Shown here piece by piece: positions 47,540-56,962 of a stretch of DNA of 62,169 nucleotides. The position numbers and the translations under genes were made by a program. The notes beneath the pieces were generated by a model that did no database searches, had not been told where the DNA came from, and worked only from the letters and a program-made list of their open reading frames with translations. This DNA is from a virus. The DNA lies in IMG/VR virus record IMGVR_UViG_3300011116_000128, positions 1 through 62,169 of that record. One strand, given 5' to 3'. The stretch's first letter is position 1. The number at the start of each line of letters is the position of its first letter.

Positions 47540-48060
47540 AGGCCAACTTCGACGCCTCTTTCGCCCAAGTAATGAAGTCTGAGGGCGGCTACGTGAACGA
47601 TGCGGCTGACCACGGCGGTGAGACCAACCTTGGAGTGACCATCGGCGCGTGGGGTGCGTACCTTGGCCGTGCCATTCAACCCGGCGAGATGAAGGCGCTG
47701 ACTTTGGACACCGTGAAGCCCTTCTACAAGACCATGTACTGGGACAAGGTGAAGTGCGACGACCTGCCCACCGGCGTTGACTACGCCGTTTTTGACTTCG
47801 CGGTGAACGCAGGGGTCTCCCGGGCGGCAAAGTTCCTCCAGCGGGCTGTGGGGGCTGTAGATGACGGCATCATTGGTTCAGGCACGCTGGGGCTAGTAGC
47901 CAGAGCCGACCCACAAAAACTGTTGGATAACTTCTCAGACCAGAAGCAAGGGTTCTACAATCGCCTCGCCACCACCAATCCGTCCCAGCAGAAATTTCTT
48001 AAAGGATGGTTGGCCCGTGTAAACCATGTACAGGACGCTGCGGAATCAATGTTAGCTTGA
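47536..48060 (+). CDS. Endolysin, GH108 lysozyme, 174 aa
   Basis: Degrades peptidoglycan at the end of infection. KSEGGYVNDAADHGGETNLG at 14-33 is the GH108 active-site signature, with Glu16 as catalytic acid. A C-terminal segment DYAVFDFAVNAGVSRAAKFL resembles the peptidoglycan-binding domain usually fused to GH108. The length is normal and no signal peptide is present, consistent with holin-dependent export. Confidence 0.88.
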   Translation: MKANFDASFAQVMKSEGGYVNDAADHGGETNLGVTIGAWGAYLGRAIQPGEMKALTLDTVKPFYKTMYWDKVKCDDLPTGVDYAVFDFAVNAGVSRAAKFLQRAVGAVDDGIIGSGTLGLVARADPQKLLDNFSDQKQGFYNRLATTNPSQQKFLKGWLARVNHVQDAAESMLA

Positions 48061-48061
48061 T

Positions 48062-50182
48062 ATGCCACTACAGAAAGTCATTCTCAAGCCCGGTGTAAAC
48101 AGAGAAAACACTCGTTACACCAACGAAGGTGGCTACTACGAGTCCGACAAAATTCGGTTTCGTCAAGGCACGCCTGAAAAAATTGGTGGGTGGGTACGTA
48201 TCTCCGCTAACACGTACACAGGTGTGTGCCGTTCGCTGTGGAATTGGACGACCTTGACCGGGGCTAATTTGGTTGGCGTAGGTACGAGCAACAAGTTCTA
48301 TATTGAAGCTACCGGGGCGTACTACGACATTACGCCCATCTACACCACTAACACGTTAGGGGCAAACCCGCTTTCTACTAACGGCACAACGACGGTTACG
48401 GTTACTGACGCTAGCTACAGTCCGCAGGTCGGAGATTTTGTGATTTTCTCCGGCGCTACCACTTTCAATGGCGTGACCATCAGCGGGGAGTACGAAGTCA
48501 AGACCGTGCCGACTAGTACGACCTACACCATCACTGCGGCGACTACAGCTTCCGGTTCGGGCTCAGGTGGCGGCTCTGCGGTGTATGCCTCCTACTTGCT
48601 GCATATTGGCTCGGCGGCAAATGCGGCTTTTGCTGGATGGGGTTCAGGTTCTTGGAGCAGTAGCAATTGGGGCGGTCTTGGTTACGCCAGCACGGCAACT
48701 TTGGCAATCTGGTCTCAGTGGAACTTTGGGCAGAATCTAGTGTTTGGCCCCAAGCTGGGCAAGCTGTACTACTGGAATGCCACGACTGCGGTGAATCTGG
48801 CAACGCCCACCCAAGTCACTATTACCAATGCTGCGCCCGCAGTTTGCACGCTTGTGACAAACACCACTACACCAATCATTAGTGGCACGGCCATCATGTT
48901 CCAGACAACGGATACGTTGCCATTACCGCTCAAACCGTACACGGTGTACTACGTCACCAAGAGCCTAGTAAATGACACGTTCAAGCTGTCTTTAAGCTAT
49001 GTGGACTATGTGGCAGGTACGTTCATCACTACAACCACAGCAGGGTCTGGCACGCACACACTATCCGCACGGGGCATTGCAGTTTCTGATTTGGCGGGTG
49101 CATCCAGCGTGCCGATTCAACAAAACACCATTCTGGTGTCGGACTCCAGCCGATTCACCATGTGCTTCGGCGCTAACCCCTACGGCAGTACGACCTATGA
49201 CCCCATGACCATTCGATGGTCAGACCAAGAAAGCGTAGTTGAGTGGGCCCCGGCTATTACCAACCAAGCCGGTGAAGTGCAGCTATCGCATGGTTCGGAA
49301 ATCGTAGCGGTGTTGCAAAGCCGTCAAGAAGTTCTTGTGTGGACAGACGCTGCGCTCTATTCCTTGCAGTACCTTGGGCCGCCGTATGTATGGAGCAACC
49401 AACTCCTGTCCGACAACATTTCTATCGCCAGCATGAACGCCGCATCCTATGCCAGCGGGGTTTCCTATTGGATGGGGCAGGACAAGTTCTACAAATACGA
49501 CGGGCGGGTACAAACGCTGCGCTGCGACCTGCGTCAGTACATCTACAGTGACATCAACCGTACTCAGTTTTCCCAAGTGTTTTCTGGCACAAACGAGGGT
49601 TTCAATGAGGTGTGGTGGTTCTATTGCTCACAAAACAGCACAACCATCGACAAGTACGTCATATACAACTACGCCGAAGACATTTGGTACTACGGCTCAA
49701 TGGCGCGTTCGGCTTGGCTGGATACCGCGCTGCGTAGTTACCCGATTGCAGCTACCTATGTGAACAACCTTGTCTACCATGAAAACGGTGTGGATGATGG
49801 GACTACGGGGACTCTTGCGCCTATTGAAGCGTCCATCACCTCTGCGCAATACGACATTGGGGACGGGCACAACTTTGCGTTTGTGTATCGCATGATTCCT
49901 GACCTGACTTTCCGTGGGTCTACTGAAGGAACTACGCCGCAAGTGACCATGTACCTACAAGGGTTGAACAACTCGGGCTCCGGTATCACGCAGACTGGCA
50001 ATGCAGATGTGGCGTACTCAGGTTCTGCACCGTCCGTCATTAACGTAGACCAGTACACCGGACAGATTTACATCCGCATACGTGGGCGTCAAATGCAGAT
50101 GAAGCTCACTTCCAACACGCTTGGTACACAGTGGCAGCTTGGGGCTCCGCGTATAGATTTGCGTCCTGATGGCAGAAGGTAG
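48062..50182 (+). CDS. Tail nozzle / P22 gp10-like protein, 706 aa
   Basis: Starts LQKVILKPGVNRENTRYTNE, YYESDKIRFRQG, the opening of a protein that in short-tailed phages forms the tail nozzle below the adaptor ring. The long middle is WD-repeat-like beta structure with GYYEV/W-rich stretches (ILVSDSSRFTMCFGANPYGS, VVEWAPAITNQAGEVQLSHG). It lies just after the lysis genes and before the ejection proteins. Confidence 0.65.
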   Translation: MPLQKVILKPGVNRENTRYTNEGGYYESDKIRFRQGTPEKIGGWVRISANTYTGVCRSLWNWTTLTGANLVGVGTSNKFYIEATGAYYDITPIYTTNTLGANPLSTNGTTTVTVTDASYSPQVGDFVIFSGATTFNGVTISGEYEVKTVPTSTTYTITAATTASGSGSGGGSAVYASYLLHIGSAANAAFAGWGSGSWSSSNWGGLGYASTATLAIWSQWNFGQNLVFGPKLGKLYYWNATTAVNLATPTQVTITNAAPAVCTLVTNTTTPIISGTAIMFQTTDTLPLPLKPYTVYYVTKSLVNDTFKLSLSYVDYVAGTFITTTTAGSGTHTLSARGIAVSDLAGASSVPIQQNTILVSDSSRFTMCFGANPYGSTTYDPMTIRWSDQESVVEWAPAITNQAGEVQLSHGSEIVAVLQSRQEVLVWTDAALYSLQYLGPPYVWSNQLLSDNISIASMNAASYASGVSYWMGQDKFYKYDGRVQTLRCDLRQYIYSDINRTQFSQVFSGTNEGFNEVWWFYCSQNSTTIDKYVIYNYAEDIWYYGSMARSAWLDTALRSYPIAATYVNNLVYHENGVDDGTTGTLAPIEASITSAQYDIGDGHNFAFVYRMIPDLTFRGSTEGTTPQVTMYLQGLNNSGSGITQTGNADVAYSGSAPSVINVDQYTGQIYIRIRGRQMQMKLTSNTLGTQWQLGAPRIDLRPDGRR

Positions 50183-50185
50183 AGT

Positions 50186-50851
50186 ATGGCTGCTAATCCC
50201 ATAACAGACCTACGTCCCCCACAACAGCCACGACTACCTGTTGCTACGCTGGACTATGACCCCGGATACGTCAACGGGTTGAATAACATTCTGCGGTTGT
50301 ATTTCAACCAGCTTGACAATGCGTTTGCGTCTTTACTGGCTAGTAGCGGGGGCGCATATTTGCGCAATCCCTATGGCGCGTTTTCTGACTACACCGACCA
50401 GACCACAACGGCAAACACAGCTACTTTGATGGCTTTAAGCACCACTGACTTTAGCAACAAGGTCACTATCAACGCCTCAAAAATAACCGTGCAGAGCGCC
50501 GGTATCTACAACCTTCAGTTCAGCGCACAGTTTCAAAATACGGACAACGCAATCCAAGACATTAGCATCTGGCTGCGCCAAAACGGCACGGACATACCGG
50601 GGTCAACAGGCTTGGTGTCTATCCCCGCCAGAAAAAGTGCTTCCGCAGGTGAAGAGGCGCATCAGATTATAGGGTGGAATTACTACGTAAGCATGGCAGC
50701 GAACGACTACATAGAAATTTACTGGTCAACAACCAATGCGTCCGTAACCATCCAAACCTACGCCGCATCCACGGGGCCTGTGCGCCCCTCAACTGCTTCT
50801 GTGGTAGCTACAATGTCATTCGTTTCTGCACTTCCTATATCCGCCATCTAA
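50186..50851 (+). CDS. Virion protein with jelly-roll domain, 221 aa
   Basis: An N-terminal region (PPQQPRLPVATLDYDPGYVN, LNNILRLYFNQLDNAFASLL) is followed by NPYGAFSDYTDQTTTANTAT, GIYNLQFSAQFQNTDNAIQD, the pattern of a C1q/TNF-like sandwich common in phage structural proteins. It lies between the nozzle and the internal proteins and may be a fibre or tail-tip component. Confidence 0.55.
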   Translation: MAANPITDLRPPQQPRLPVATLDYDPGYVNGLNNILRLYFNQLDNAFASLLASSGGAYLRNPYGAFSDYTDQTTTANTATLMALSTTDFSNKVTINASKITVQSAGIYNLQFSAQFQNTDNAIQDISIWLRQNGTDIPGSTGLVSIPARKSASAGEEAHQIIGWNYYVSMAANDYIEIYWSTTNASVTIQTYAASTGPVRPSTASVVATMSFVSALPISAI

Positions 50852-50861
50852 GGGAATTTTT

Positions 50862-53800
50862 ATGTTGCCGCAACAAGGAATTATGTCGCTTGCCAATTAT
50901 GGCCCCCAGGCAGATCGGGCGGTTGATCAAGTCCTGAGCAGCACAACCCAAATGCTGGGTAAGTTGGACAATAAAACCCTTGGCTTGTTGCTCCAGCTCA
51001 CGCAATACCTGAAGGACCATAAATCCAAATACAAGGAATTGATTGGCAAACTGGAGAAAAAGGGTTCACTTCCACCTGGGGTTTTCCCTGATCACTACGA
51101 TCCCAAGTTCCTTTCGGTGTTTGCCCTGAGCGTTTCCAAAGCTCAAAAGGGCGGCATGGCAGAAGGTGGTATTGCCACCATCGCCCAGACCCTGAAAAAC
51201 CAAGGGCGCGGCAAAGACACTATGTTGGCTCACATTAGCCCTAGTGAAGCCAGGCTGCTGGAAAAACGCGGCGGCGTTGGGACAATTAACCCAGCCACTG
51301 GCCTGCCTGAGTACGGCCTGTTTGAGGACATTGGCAATGCGCTGTCTGGCGTAGGTAACGCCGTTGGCAACATCCTAAAGCCGGTTGGTGACTTGATTGG
51401 TAACGTTGTCAGCAGCCCCCTTGGATTGGCCGCCACCGCCGCTGCAGCCTATTACTTCATGGGGCCAAGCGCAGGAGCTGTGGTTCCTAGTGTGGCTGGA
51501 GCAACCCTGCCAGGAGAGGCAGCAGCTATTGGTACGGCGGCGCACTTAACTCCGGCCGCAATTGAGTCTGGGATAGGCTCTGCTGGCTATGGAACCAGTG
51601 CAGCCGCTGCTGAGTCTGGCCTATTCAATCCAGAGACGATTGGGTCCGGCGCTGCAATAGGCGCACCCTCTACAACAGACAAGCTTCTTTCAGCCAATTT
51701 ACTTAAAAACGTAAAGCTTTCATCGGGCGAGGAAGAGCCTGCATCAGATCCAAACGCTCTCATCAAGCTTCTGATGATGTTTGAGATGATGAACAGCAAA
51801 CAAAACCAACCAGTAAGTCAGGTGCTTCCTGCGTTGACAGAAAATACATCAAGCTTGCCTTATGACAAACCCAAAAAAGACCTGTCATCGTTTATTCCTT
51901 CCCAAACCACACATGCAGCAGGAGGTGGTCTTATGACTAAACATCTTGGAATCGGTGGCCTGAGCGCCAAACGGTCGCAGACAGACTACGCCAAAAACTA
52001 TTTGCCCGGCAGCGGCTACCGTCCAGGCCAAGGTGGAATTACGTACTTCACCCCTGTTGAGTACATTGGCGATGGAACAACTGCGCCCACAGATACAACT
52101 GGCACCTCCCCTTCAACCGCAACCGATGAGCTGTTAAGGCAAACGCTGGGCCGGACCGGCGGAGGTGGCGGGATGGATTCTGAAAGCCGTGCTGCCATGT
52201 TGGCTGAAACAGCGGCAAGGATGGATGCATGGGAAAAAGCTGATCCTGAAGGGTACAAGCACCGTAATGATTGGATAAAAAACTTATTCAATGGATCAAT
52301 GCTTGTCCAACTTGCTAAGCTGGCGTCACAAGGCATTGACACCGTTAAGCAGACATGGGCCAATGAAAGGTTAAAAGCTTTAGGCATTGATCCCAAGATT
52401 GTTTTGGCAAACCAAAATGCTATTGCTGGAACATCTATGCAGCAAGCCCTTAATTCATTAGGGCAGGCCAGCGCGGCCGCAGGTAACTATGCTGAAGTTG
52501 GTGGGTATGAGCCTGGGTCTGAAGAGGCTAAGGCTGCTGCATCTGGAACGGTTGGCGGTTATGGCCCAGGTACACCTGGATTTAATGCAATGCCTGATAC
52601 TAGCAACCCAGCAAGTGTAGGTATGGTAGGACTCCCACCAAGTAACTATACCCCTACTGCATACACCTTTCAACCCAATGCTGTAAACAATTTGTTAAGT
52701 AATTTGGGTTTACCTGAAAGCAATGAAACAGTAGAAAGGTATTTAGCGGAGAACAAAGATATTGCCTTAGCCAAAACAACTGATGATGTACTTAAGCAGC
52801 TAATTGCAGATTCAAATTTGGCCGCTAGCGCGTCTTCTGCAGCTGATATTCCTACCACTATTCGGGAAGCAACTACCCCTGAAGCGCAAGCCAACAAAAT
52901 TGCTGAGCTAACAAACATTGCTAAAACAAATGAAGCAAACGCCGATGAACGCGCTGAATATGAAAAACGTGCTCAAATGTTGGCAGATCAAACAAACGAA
53001 GAGTCACTTGCATCGGCTTTGGGGAGTGATTACACACCAAGAGGAGAAGAGGGGCAAGCTGCTGTTGCCAAATTAGCACAAAGAATTGAGGATCAAGAAA
53101 AAGCACGACTTGATAGATTAGCAGCTAGCATTGCAGCTGACCCAGTGCGCGCAGCTCGAGAAGCCCGGTTAAAGATGCTTTTGGGCCAGACTAATGAAGA
53201 GTCCATCAAATCTTTTTTGGGTGATGATTACACTCCAAAAGAAATTGCACCAGTTGAATCTGAAAGTGATCGTTTGGACCAATTAATCCAGTCTTTTCTT
53301 GACACTACACCTGGAGATGTTTTTGGCCCAGCAGTACAACTTGCTGCCGCCGATGGGTTTAACCTTGGTGAACCTTCCGGCAACACCATTGGGAACTACA
53401 GCATGTTTGTTCCGCAAGAAGCCGCCGATACTTCTGGCGTGTTGAGCGCAAATGCAATTCAGCAAGCATACCCTGGCGCTTTCGATCAATCGCCATTGGC
53501 TTCCTTGGCTCCAACGTCTTACTCGTACTTGGGTGGTCAAGGTAACAACTCTATCCTTGGTGGGTATGGTGGTCTTGGAAGTGCTTGGCAAGGCGTTGTT
53601 GATTCCAGCGGAAACCCTGTATTGACTAGCCAGGGCGCTGCTGAGCGGGCGTTCCTAAATTCGCCTGAAGGCATTGCGCTTGGTAATGAGCGGGCATTGC
53701 AAGGCTACATCTCTCCTCTATCGGATCCGGCGCAAAGGCAGGGGCAAGGAAGTGAAACTCAAGGCAATGACGGCAATGACGGCAATGACGGCGGAGCAGA

Positions 53801-54260
53801 TTCCGGCGGCTACGCGGCTTCTGCACAAAACGCTGGCACTGCTCGCGGAGATAGCGATGGTGGCGGCGGATACTCAAACGCGAATGCTGGAAACTATGGC
53901 TGGGCACGTTCTGGCGGGGGTGAGGGGGGCGGTTGGGCCGCAGGAGGAACGACACACGGCGGCATAGCCAACCTGCACCAATACAACCTCGGTTCCTACT
54001 CCGATGGCGGGCGCTTGCTCAAGGGGCCAGGAGATGGCGTTTCCGACTCTATCCCCGCTACAATTGGACAAGGTCAACCAGCCCGCCTAGCAGACGGCGA
54101 GTTTGTTATACCGGCAAGGATTGTTTCTGAGCTAGGAAACGGTTCTACAGATGCGGGCGCTAAGCGTTTGTATGAAATGATGGACCGCATTCAAAGAGTC
54201 CGCCGAAAAACCAAAAATGTTGCAGCGAACACAAAAGCCGCAAAATACTTGCCAGCATAA
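50862..54260 (+). CDS. Large internal/ejection-type virion protein, 1132 aa
   Basis: A low-hydrophobicity, Ala/Gly/Ser-rich protein with a possible membrane-active segment near residues 185-215 (PLGLAATAAAAYYFMGPSAG). GGMAEGGIATIAQTLKNQGR and ILPATGLP-like stretches match the internal proteins of related podophages. A duplicated unit, (M)L(A/G)QTNEES(L/I)xSxLGxDYTP, occurs twice in the C-terminal half. A nine-base tandem repeat (GGCAATGAC three times, near 53764) encodes GNDGNDGND. By position it would be released into the host envelope before the giant protein. Confidence 0.6.
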   Translation: MLPQQGIMSLANYGPQADRAVDQVLSSTTQMLGKLDNKTLGLLLQLTQYLKDHKSKYKELIGKLEKKGSLPPGVFPDHYDPKFLSVFALSVSKAQKGGMAEGGIATIAQTLKNQGRGKDTMLAHISPSEARLLEKRGGVGTINPATGLPEYGLFEDIGNALSGVGNAVGNILKPVGDLIGNVVSSPLGLAATAAAAYYFMGPSAGAVVPSVAGATLPGEAAAIGTAAHLTPAAIESGIGSAGYGTSAAAAESGLFNPETIGSGAAIGAPSTTDKLLSANLLKNVKLSSGEEEPASDPNALIKLLMMFEMMNSKQNQPVSQVLPALTENTSSLPYDKPKKDLSSFIPSQTTHAAGGGLMTKHLGIGGLSAKRSQTDYAKNYLPGSGYRPGQGGITYFTPVEYIGDGTTAPTDTTGTSPSTATDELLRQTLGRTGGGGGMDSESRAAMLAETAARMDAWEKADPEGYKHRNDWIKNLFNGSMLVQLAKLASQGIDTVKQTWANERLKALGIDPKIVLANQNAIAGTSMQQALNSLGQASAAAGNYAEVGGYEPGSEEAKAAASGTVGGYGPGTPGFNAMPDTSNPASVGMVGLPPSNYTPTAYTFQPNAVNNLLSNLGLPESNETVERYLAENKDIALAKTTDDVLKQLIADSNLAASASSAADIPTTIREATTPEAQANKIAELTNIAKTNEANADERAEYEKRAQMLADQTNEESLASALGSDYTPRGEEGQAAVAKLAQRIEDQEKARLDRLAASIAADPVRAAREARLKMLLGQTNEESIKSFLGDDYTPKEIAPVESESDRLDQLIQSFLDTTPGDVFGPAVQLAAADGFNLGEPSGNTIGNYSMFVPQEAADTSGVLSANAIQQAYPGAFDQSPLASLAPTSYSYLGGQGNNSILGGYGGLGSAWQGVVDSSGNPVLTSQGAAERAFLNSPEGIALGNERALQGYISPLSDPAQRQGQGSETQGNDGNDGNDGGADSGGYAASAQNAGTARGDSDGGGGYSNANAGNYGWARSGGGEGGGWAAGGTTHGGIANLHQYNLGSYSDGGRLLKGPGDGVSDSIPATIGQGQPARLADGEFVIPARIVSELGNGSTDAGAKRLYEMMDRIQRVRRKTKNVAANTKAAKYLPA

Positions 54261-54269
54261 GGAACGATC

Positions 54270-55265
54270 ATGGTCGCAATAACTTCAGCATCGACGCTTG
54301 ACAACAACCTCACAGCGGGTGGGACTAACTCTCAGGGGTTGGCCGAATGGGCGTCTCCTTATGTCACAAACTATCTAAGTCAAGCTCAAGCTCTAGGTAA
54401 AACGCCATATCAAACTTACGCCGGTCCTCTTACGGCTGGTGCGTCCAATCTTCAAAAACAAGCATTTCAAGGGATTGGAAGCTTGACTGTTCCTGGCGCT
54501 ATTGGTGACGCAACTTCAACTGCTGGTAATGTTGCTAAAACCGTTGGTGGGATGACGTATACCCCAACCACAACCGATTTCAACGCTACGCAAGCGCAGC
54601 AGTACATGAACCCGTACTTGCAGATGTCGCTTAACCCTCAGCTGGAAGAGGCGCGTCGACAATCACAGATTACCCAAATGGGTAATAGCGCAAAAATGGC
54701 TCAAGCTGGCGCATTTGGCGGTAGCCGTCAAGCCATCATGGACGCTGAGACCCAACGCAACCTAGGAACAAACTTGGCCAACATTACTGGCGCAGGCTAC
54801 AACACGGCCTACACAAATGCCATGCAGCAATTTAATGCTGATCAAGCGCGCAAAGCTCAAGAGGCGCAGTTTGGCGCTAACTTTGGGCTGGGCACACAAG
54901 CCGCGGCTCTCAATGCGGCCAACATCCAAGGCCAGTTAGGGCTGACTCAGAACCAAGCCAACCTTGCCAATCTTAACGCCCAACTAGGTGCTGGTGCGAC
55001 AGAGCGTGGAATTACGGCCGAAGGCATTGCGGCGGATCAAGCTGAGTTTGAAAAGCAACGCCAGTTCCCCTACCAACAGGTGCAGTTCCAGCGCGACATG
55101 ATCTCTGGAATGCCAATATCATCTCTATCAAACACGCCCGGATCTTTGACCGGCATTGGTTCTTTACTAAGCTCATTGGGTGGCGCTACCAGCGTAGCTT
55201 CCGCTCTTGGCTACAAAGACGTTGGCTCTTTATTGAAGAAAATAGGGCTTGACTTAGGACCATAA
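54270..55265 (+). CDS. Internal/ejection-type virion protein, 331 aa
   Basis: A helical, Ala/Gln-rich protein (QANLANLNAQLGAGATERG, IAADQAEFEKQRQFPYQQVQ) with LAEWASPYVTNYLSQAQALG near the start, a recurring pattern in internal proteins next to giant polyvalent genes. It has no enzymatic motif. Amphipathic helices that assemble a trans-envelope conduit are a reasonable guess. Confidence 0.55.
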   Translation: MVAITSASTLDNNLTAGGTNSQGLAEWASPYVTNYLSQAQALGKTPYQTYAGPLTAGASNLQKQAFQGIGSLTVPGAIGDATSTAGNVAKTVGGMTYTPTTTDFNATQAQQYMNPYLQMSLNPQLEEARRQSQITQMGNSAKMAQAGAFGGSRQAIMDAETQRNLGTNLANITGAGYNTAYTNAMQQFNADQARKAQEAQFGANFGLGTQAAALNAANIQGQLGLTQNQANLANLNAQLGAGATERGITAEGIAADQAEFEKQRQFPYQQVQFQRDMISGMPISSLSNTPGSLTGIGSLLSSLGGATSVASALGYKDVGSLLKKIGLDLGP

Positions 55266-55276
55266 GGGTATGAAAA

Positions 55277-56959
55277 ATGAACCTCGTTAAAATTCAGGAT
55301 GATCTGAAACTGGCCCCAGTCCAGGCGATCATGGCCTATGCAAACGGGAGTAATCCCGAAGTGCCTCCTTATATGGCTCTTGCTGAGCTAAGCCGACGCA
55401 AGACAATGGAGCAGCGTCGAGCAGAGCCTCCAACGCAGTCTGTCAAAGAAAAACTTGAATCAGAGGTCACAAACCCTCAAGGCATTGCGCAGCTACCGCA
55501 AGCCATGCCGCAGCCAGGAATGTTGCCTCAAGGCGCTCCCCAGCAAATGCCACAACAGATGCCTCAACGCCCGCCAGGAATGGCTGCTGGTGGAATTGCC
55601 CGTATCCCCACGCGCAGTGACATGTTCCATTACGCTCCCGGCGGTATTGTTGCTTTTGCTGAAGGTGGTGAACTAACTCCCGAAGATTTTGGAGCTATTA
55701 GAGGGCCTATGGGGGACATTAATTTGCGCCAGAGTAGCCCAACAGCACTGAACCCATTTCCAGGTGTAAATTTTGCAGCTAGAAATTTTGAAGATAAAAC
55801 TGTTGATGTTGGCGCTCACAACCCAAAACTAGACCTTCCTGGCGCGCTTACATCCCAAAACAAAGGCGCGCAACCTAGCGGGATTGCTGCGTTGCCAGAA
55901 ACAGCGCAACTGCAAGACCTTGTACCAAATGCAGCAAGCCAATTACGCAAGGCATTGCTTGGAGATGTCACCCTGCCTGAAGTGCAGAGCAAAGAAGACA
56001 TTCGCAAAGCAATGATTGCTGATGCCTTGGCTGATGGAAATGTTGAAAAAGCCAAAATGCTTTCTCAAATTCCGGGTGAAGCGCTTATTCCGCTTGTCAA
56101 AAAACTCAATGAACAAAATGAAGAGCAACGGGCGGGTTTTAGAGAAGGCCAAGGCCGGATGGGTTTAGCAGCTCTATCTAATGCGTTGATTGCGGCCGGT
56201 GAAGCTACACGCGGCCAAAAGGGCGCAGGCATAGGTGAGGCATTTGGAGGGTTTGGTAAATCCTACAATGCATTTACGGCTGAAGACGTTAAGCGCCTTG
56301 AAGCCCAGAAAGCAATTGAACGGGCGCAGAATATTGAAGTTGCCACCCTTCAGAGCAAGATTGATGACTTGCGCGCAGCACATGCAAACGGCACGATTCA
56401 AGACCAGCAGGAAGCTCAAAAAGCAGTTCAAGAGCAAGCTAAAAGAATGCAAGACTTGAAGATGGGCGCTGCTGACAAAATCCTTGCGCAAGCACTTGCA
56501 CAGTCTCAAGCTCAAACTACAAAAGAGCATTACAAAGCTATTGAAAAACAAGCTGCCGATCAACTTGAAGCAACAAAAGCACACTATGCTGATCAGGCCC
56601 GCAAGTCTGCTGCGGCACTGCAAGTGCAAAAAGACCTGCGTCAAGATGCTATTGAAGCAAGAGCGCGGGCTAAACTTGACGATGCAATGAGAGGCGACCC
56701 CCGTATTGCTATGCTTTCCAGGCGGCTTAATGACCCCGTTAACCCTATTGAAATTGGAAGCGAAAATTACGATAAGATTATGGATGAGGTGGAGCGTATT
56801 CGGCGTGAAATTATGGCGGAGCATCCTGAATTTGAAGTCCCATCAACAAGAAGAGGAGCGCCCCAATATGCTAAAGATGCCAAAGGCAATGTGATTGTTT
56901 CATATGACAATTGGGCCACACATCAACCTTTTAAGCGTACTATTACTGGCGGGAGATAA
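55277..56959 (+). CDS. Internal/ejection-type virion protein, 560 aa
   Basis: Contains a Pro/Gln/Met-rich stretch (QAMPQPGMLPQGAPQQMPQQ), GGIARIPTRSDMFHYAPGGI, VAFAEGGELTPEDF and a long helical C-terminal half (AQKAVQEQAKRMQDLKMGAA). The GGI-x-x-F-A-E-G-G motif is shared with the 1132-residue protein and relatives. The gene ends two bases before the giant gene's leader, so the two are probably coupled. Confidence 0.55.
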   Translation: MNLVKIQDDLKLAPVQAIMAYANGSNPEVPPYMALAELSRRKTMEQRRAEPPTQSVKEKLESEVTNPQGIAQLPQAMPQPGMLPQGAPQQMPQQMPQRPPGMAAGGIARIPTRSDMFHYAPGGIVAFAEGGELTPEDFGAIRGPMGDINLRQSSPTALNPFPGVNFAARNFEDKTVDVGAHNPKLDLPGALTSQNKGAQPSGIAALPETAQLQDLVPNAASQLRKALLGDVTLPEVQSKEDIRKAMIADALADGNVEKAKMLSQIPGEALIPLVKKLNEQNEEQRAGFREGQGRMGLAALSNALIAAGEATRGQKGAGIGEAFGGFGKSYNAFTAEDVKRLEAQKAIERAQNIEVATLQSKIDDLRAAHANGTIQDQQEAQKAVQEQAKRMQDLKMGAADKILAQALAQSQAQTTKEHYKAIEKQAADQLEATKAHYADQARKSAAALQVQKDLRQDAIEARARAKLDDAMRGDPRIAMLSRRLNDPVNPIEIGSENYDKIMDEVERIRREIMAEHPEFEVPSTRRGAPQYAKDAKGNVIVSYDNWATHQPFKRTITGGR

Positions 56960-56962
56960 ATA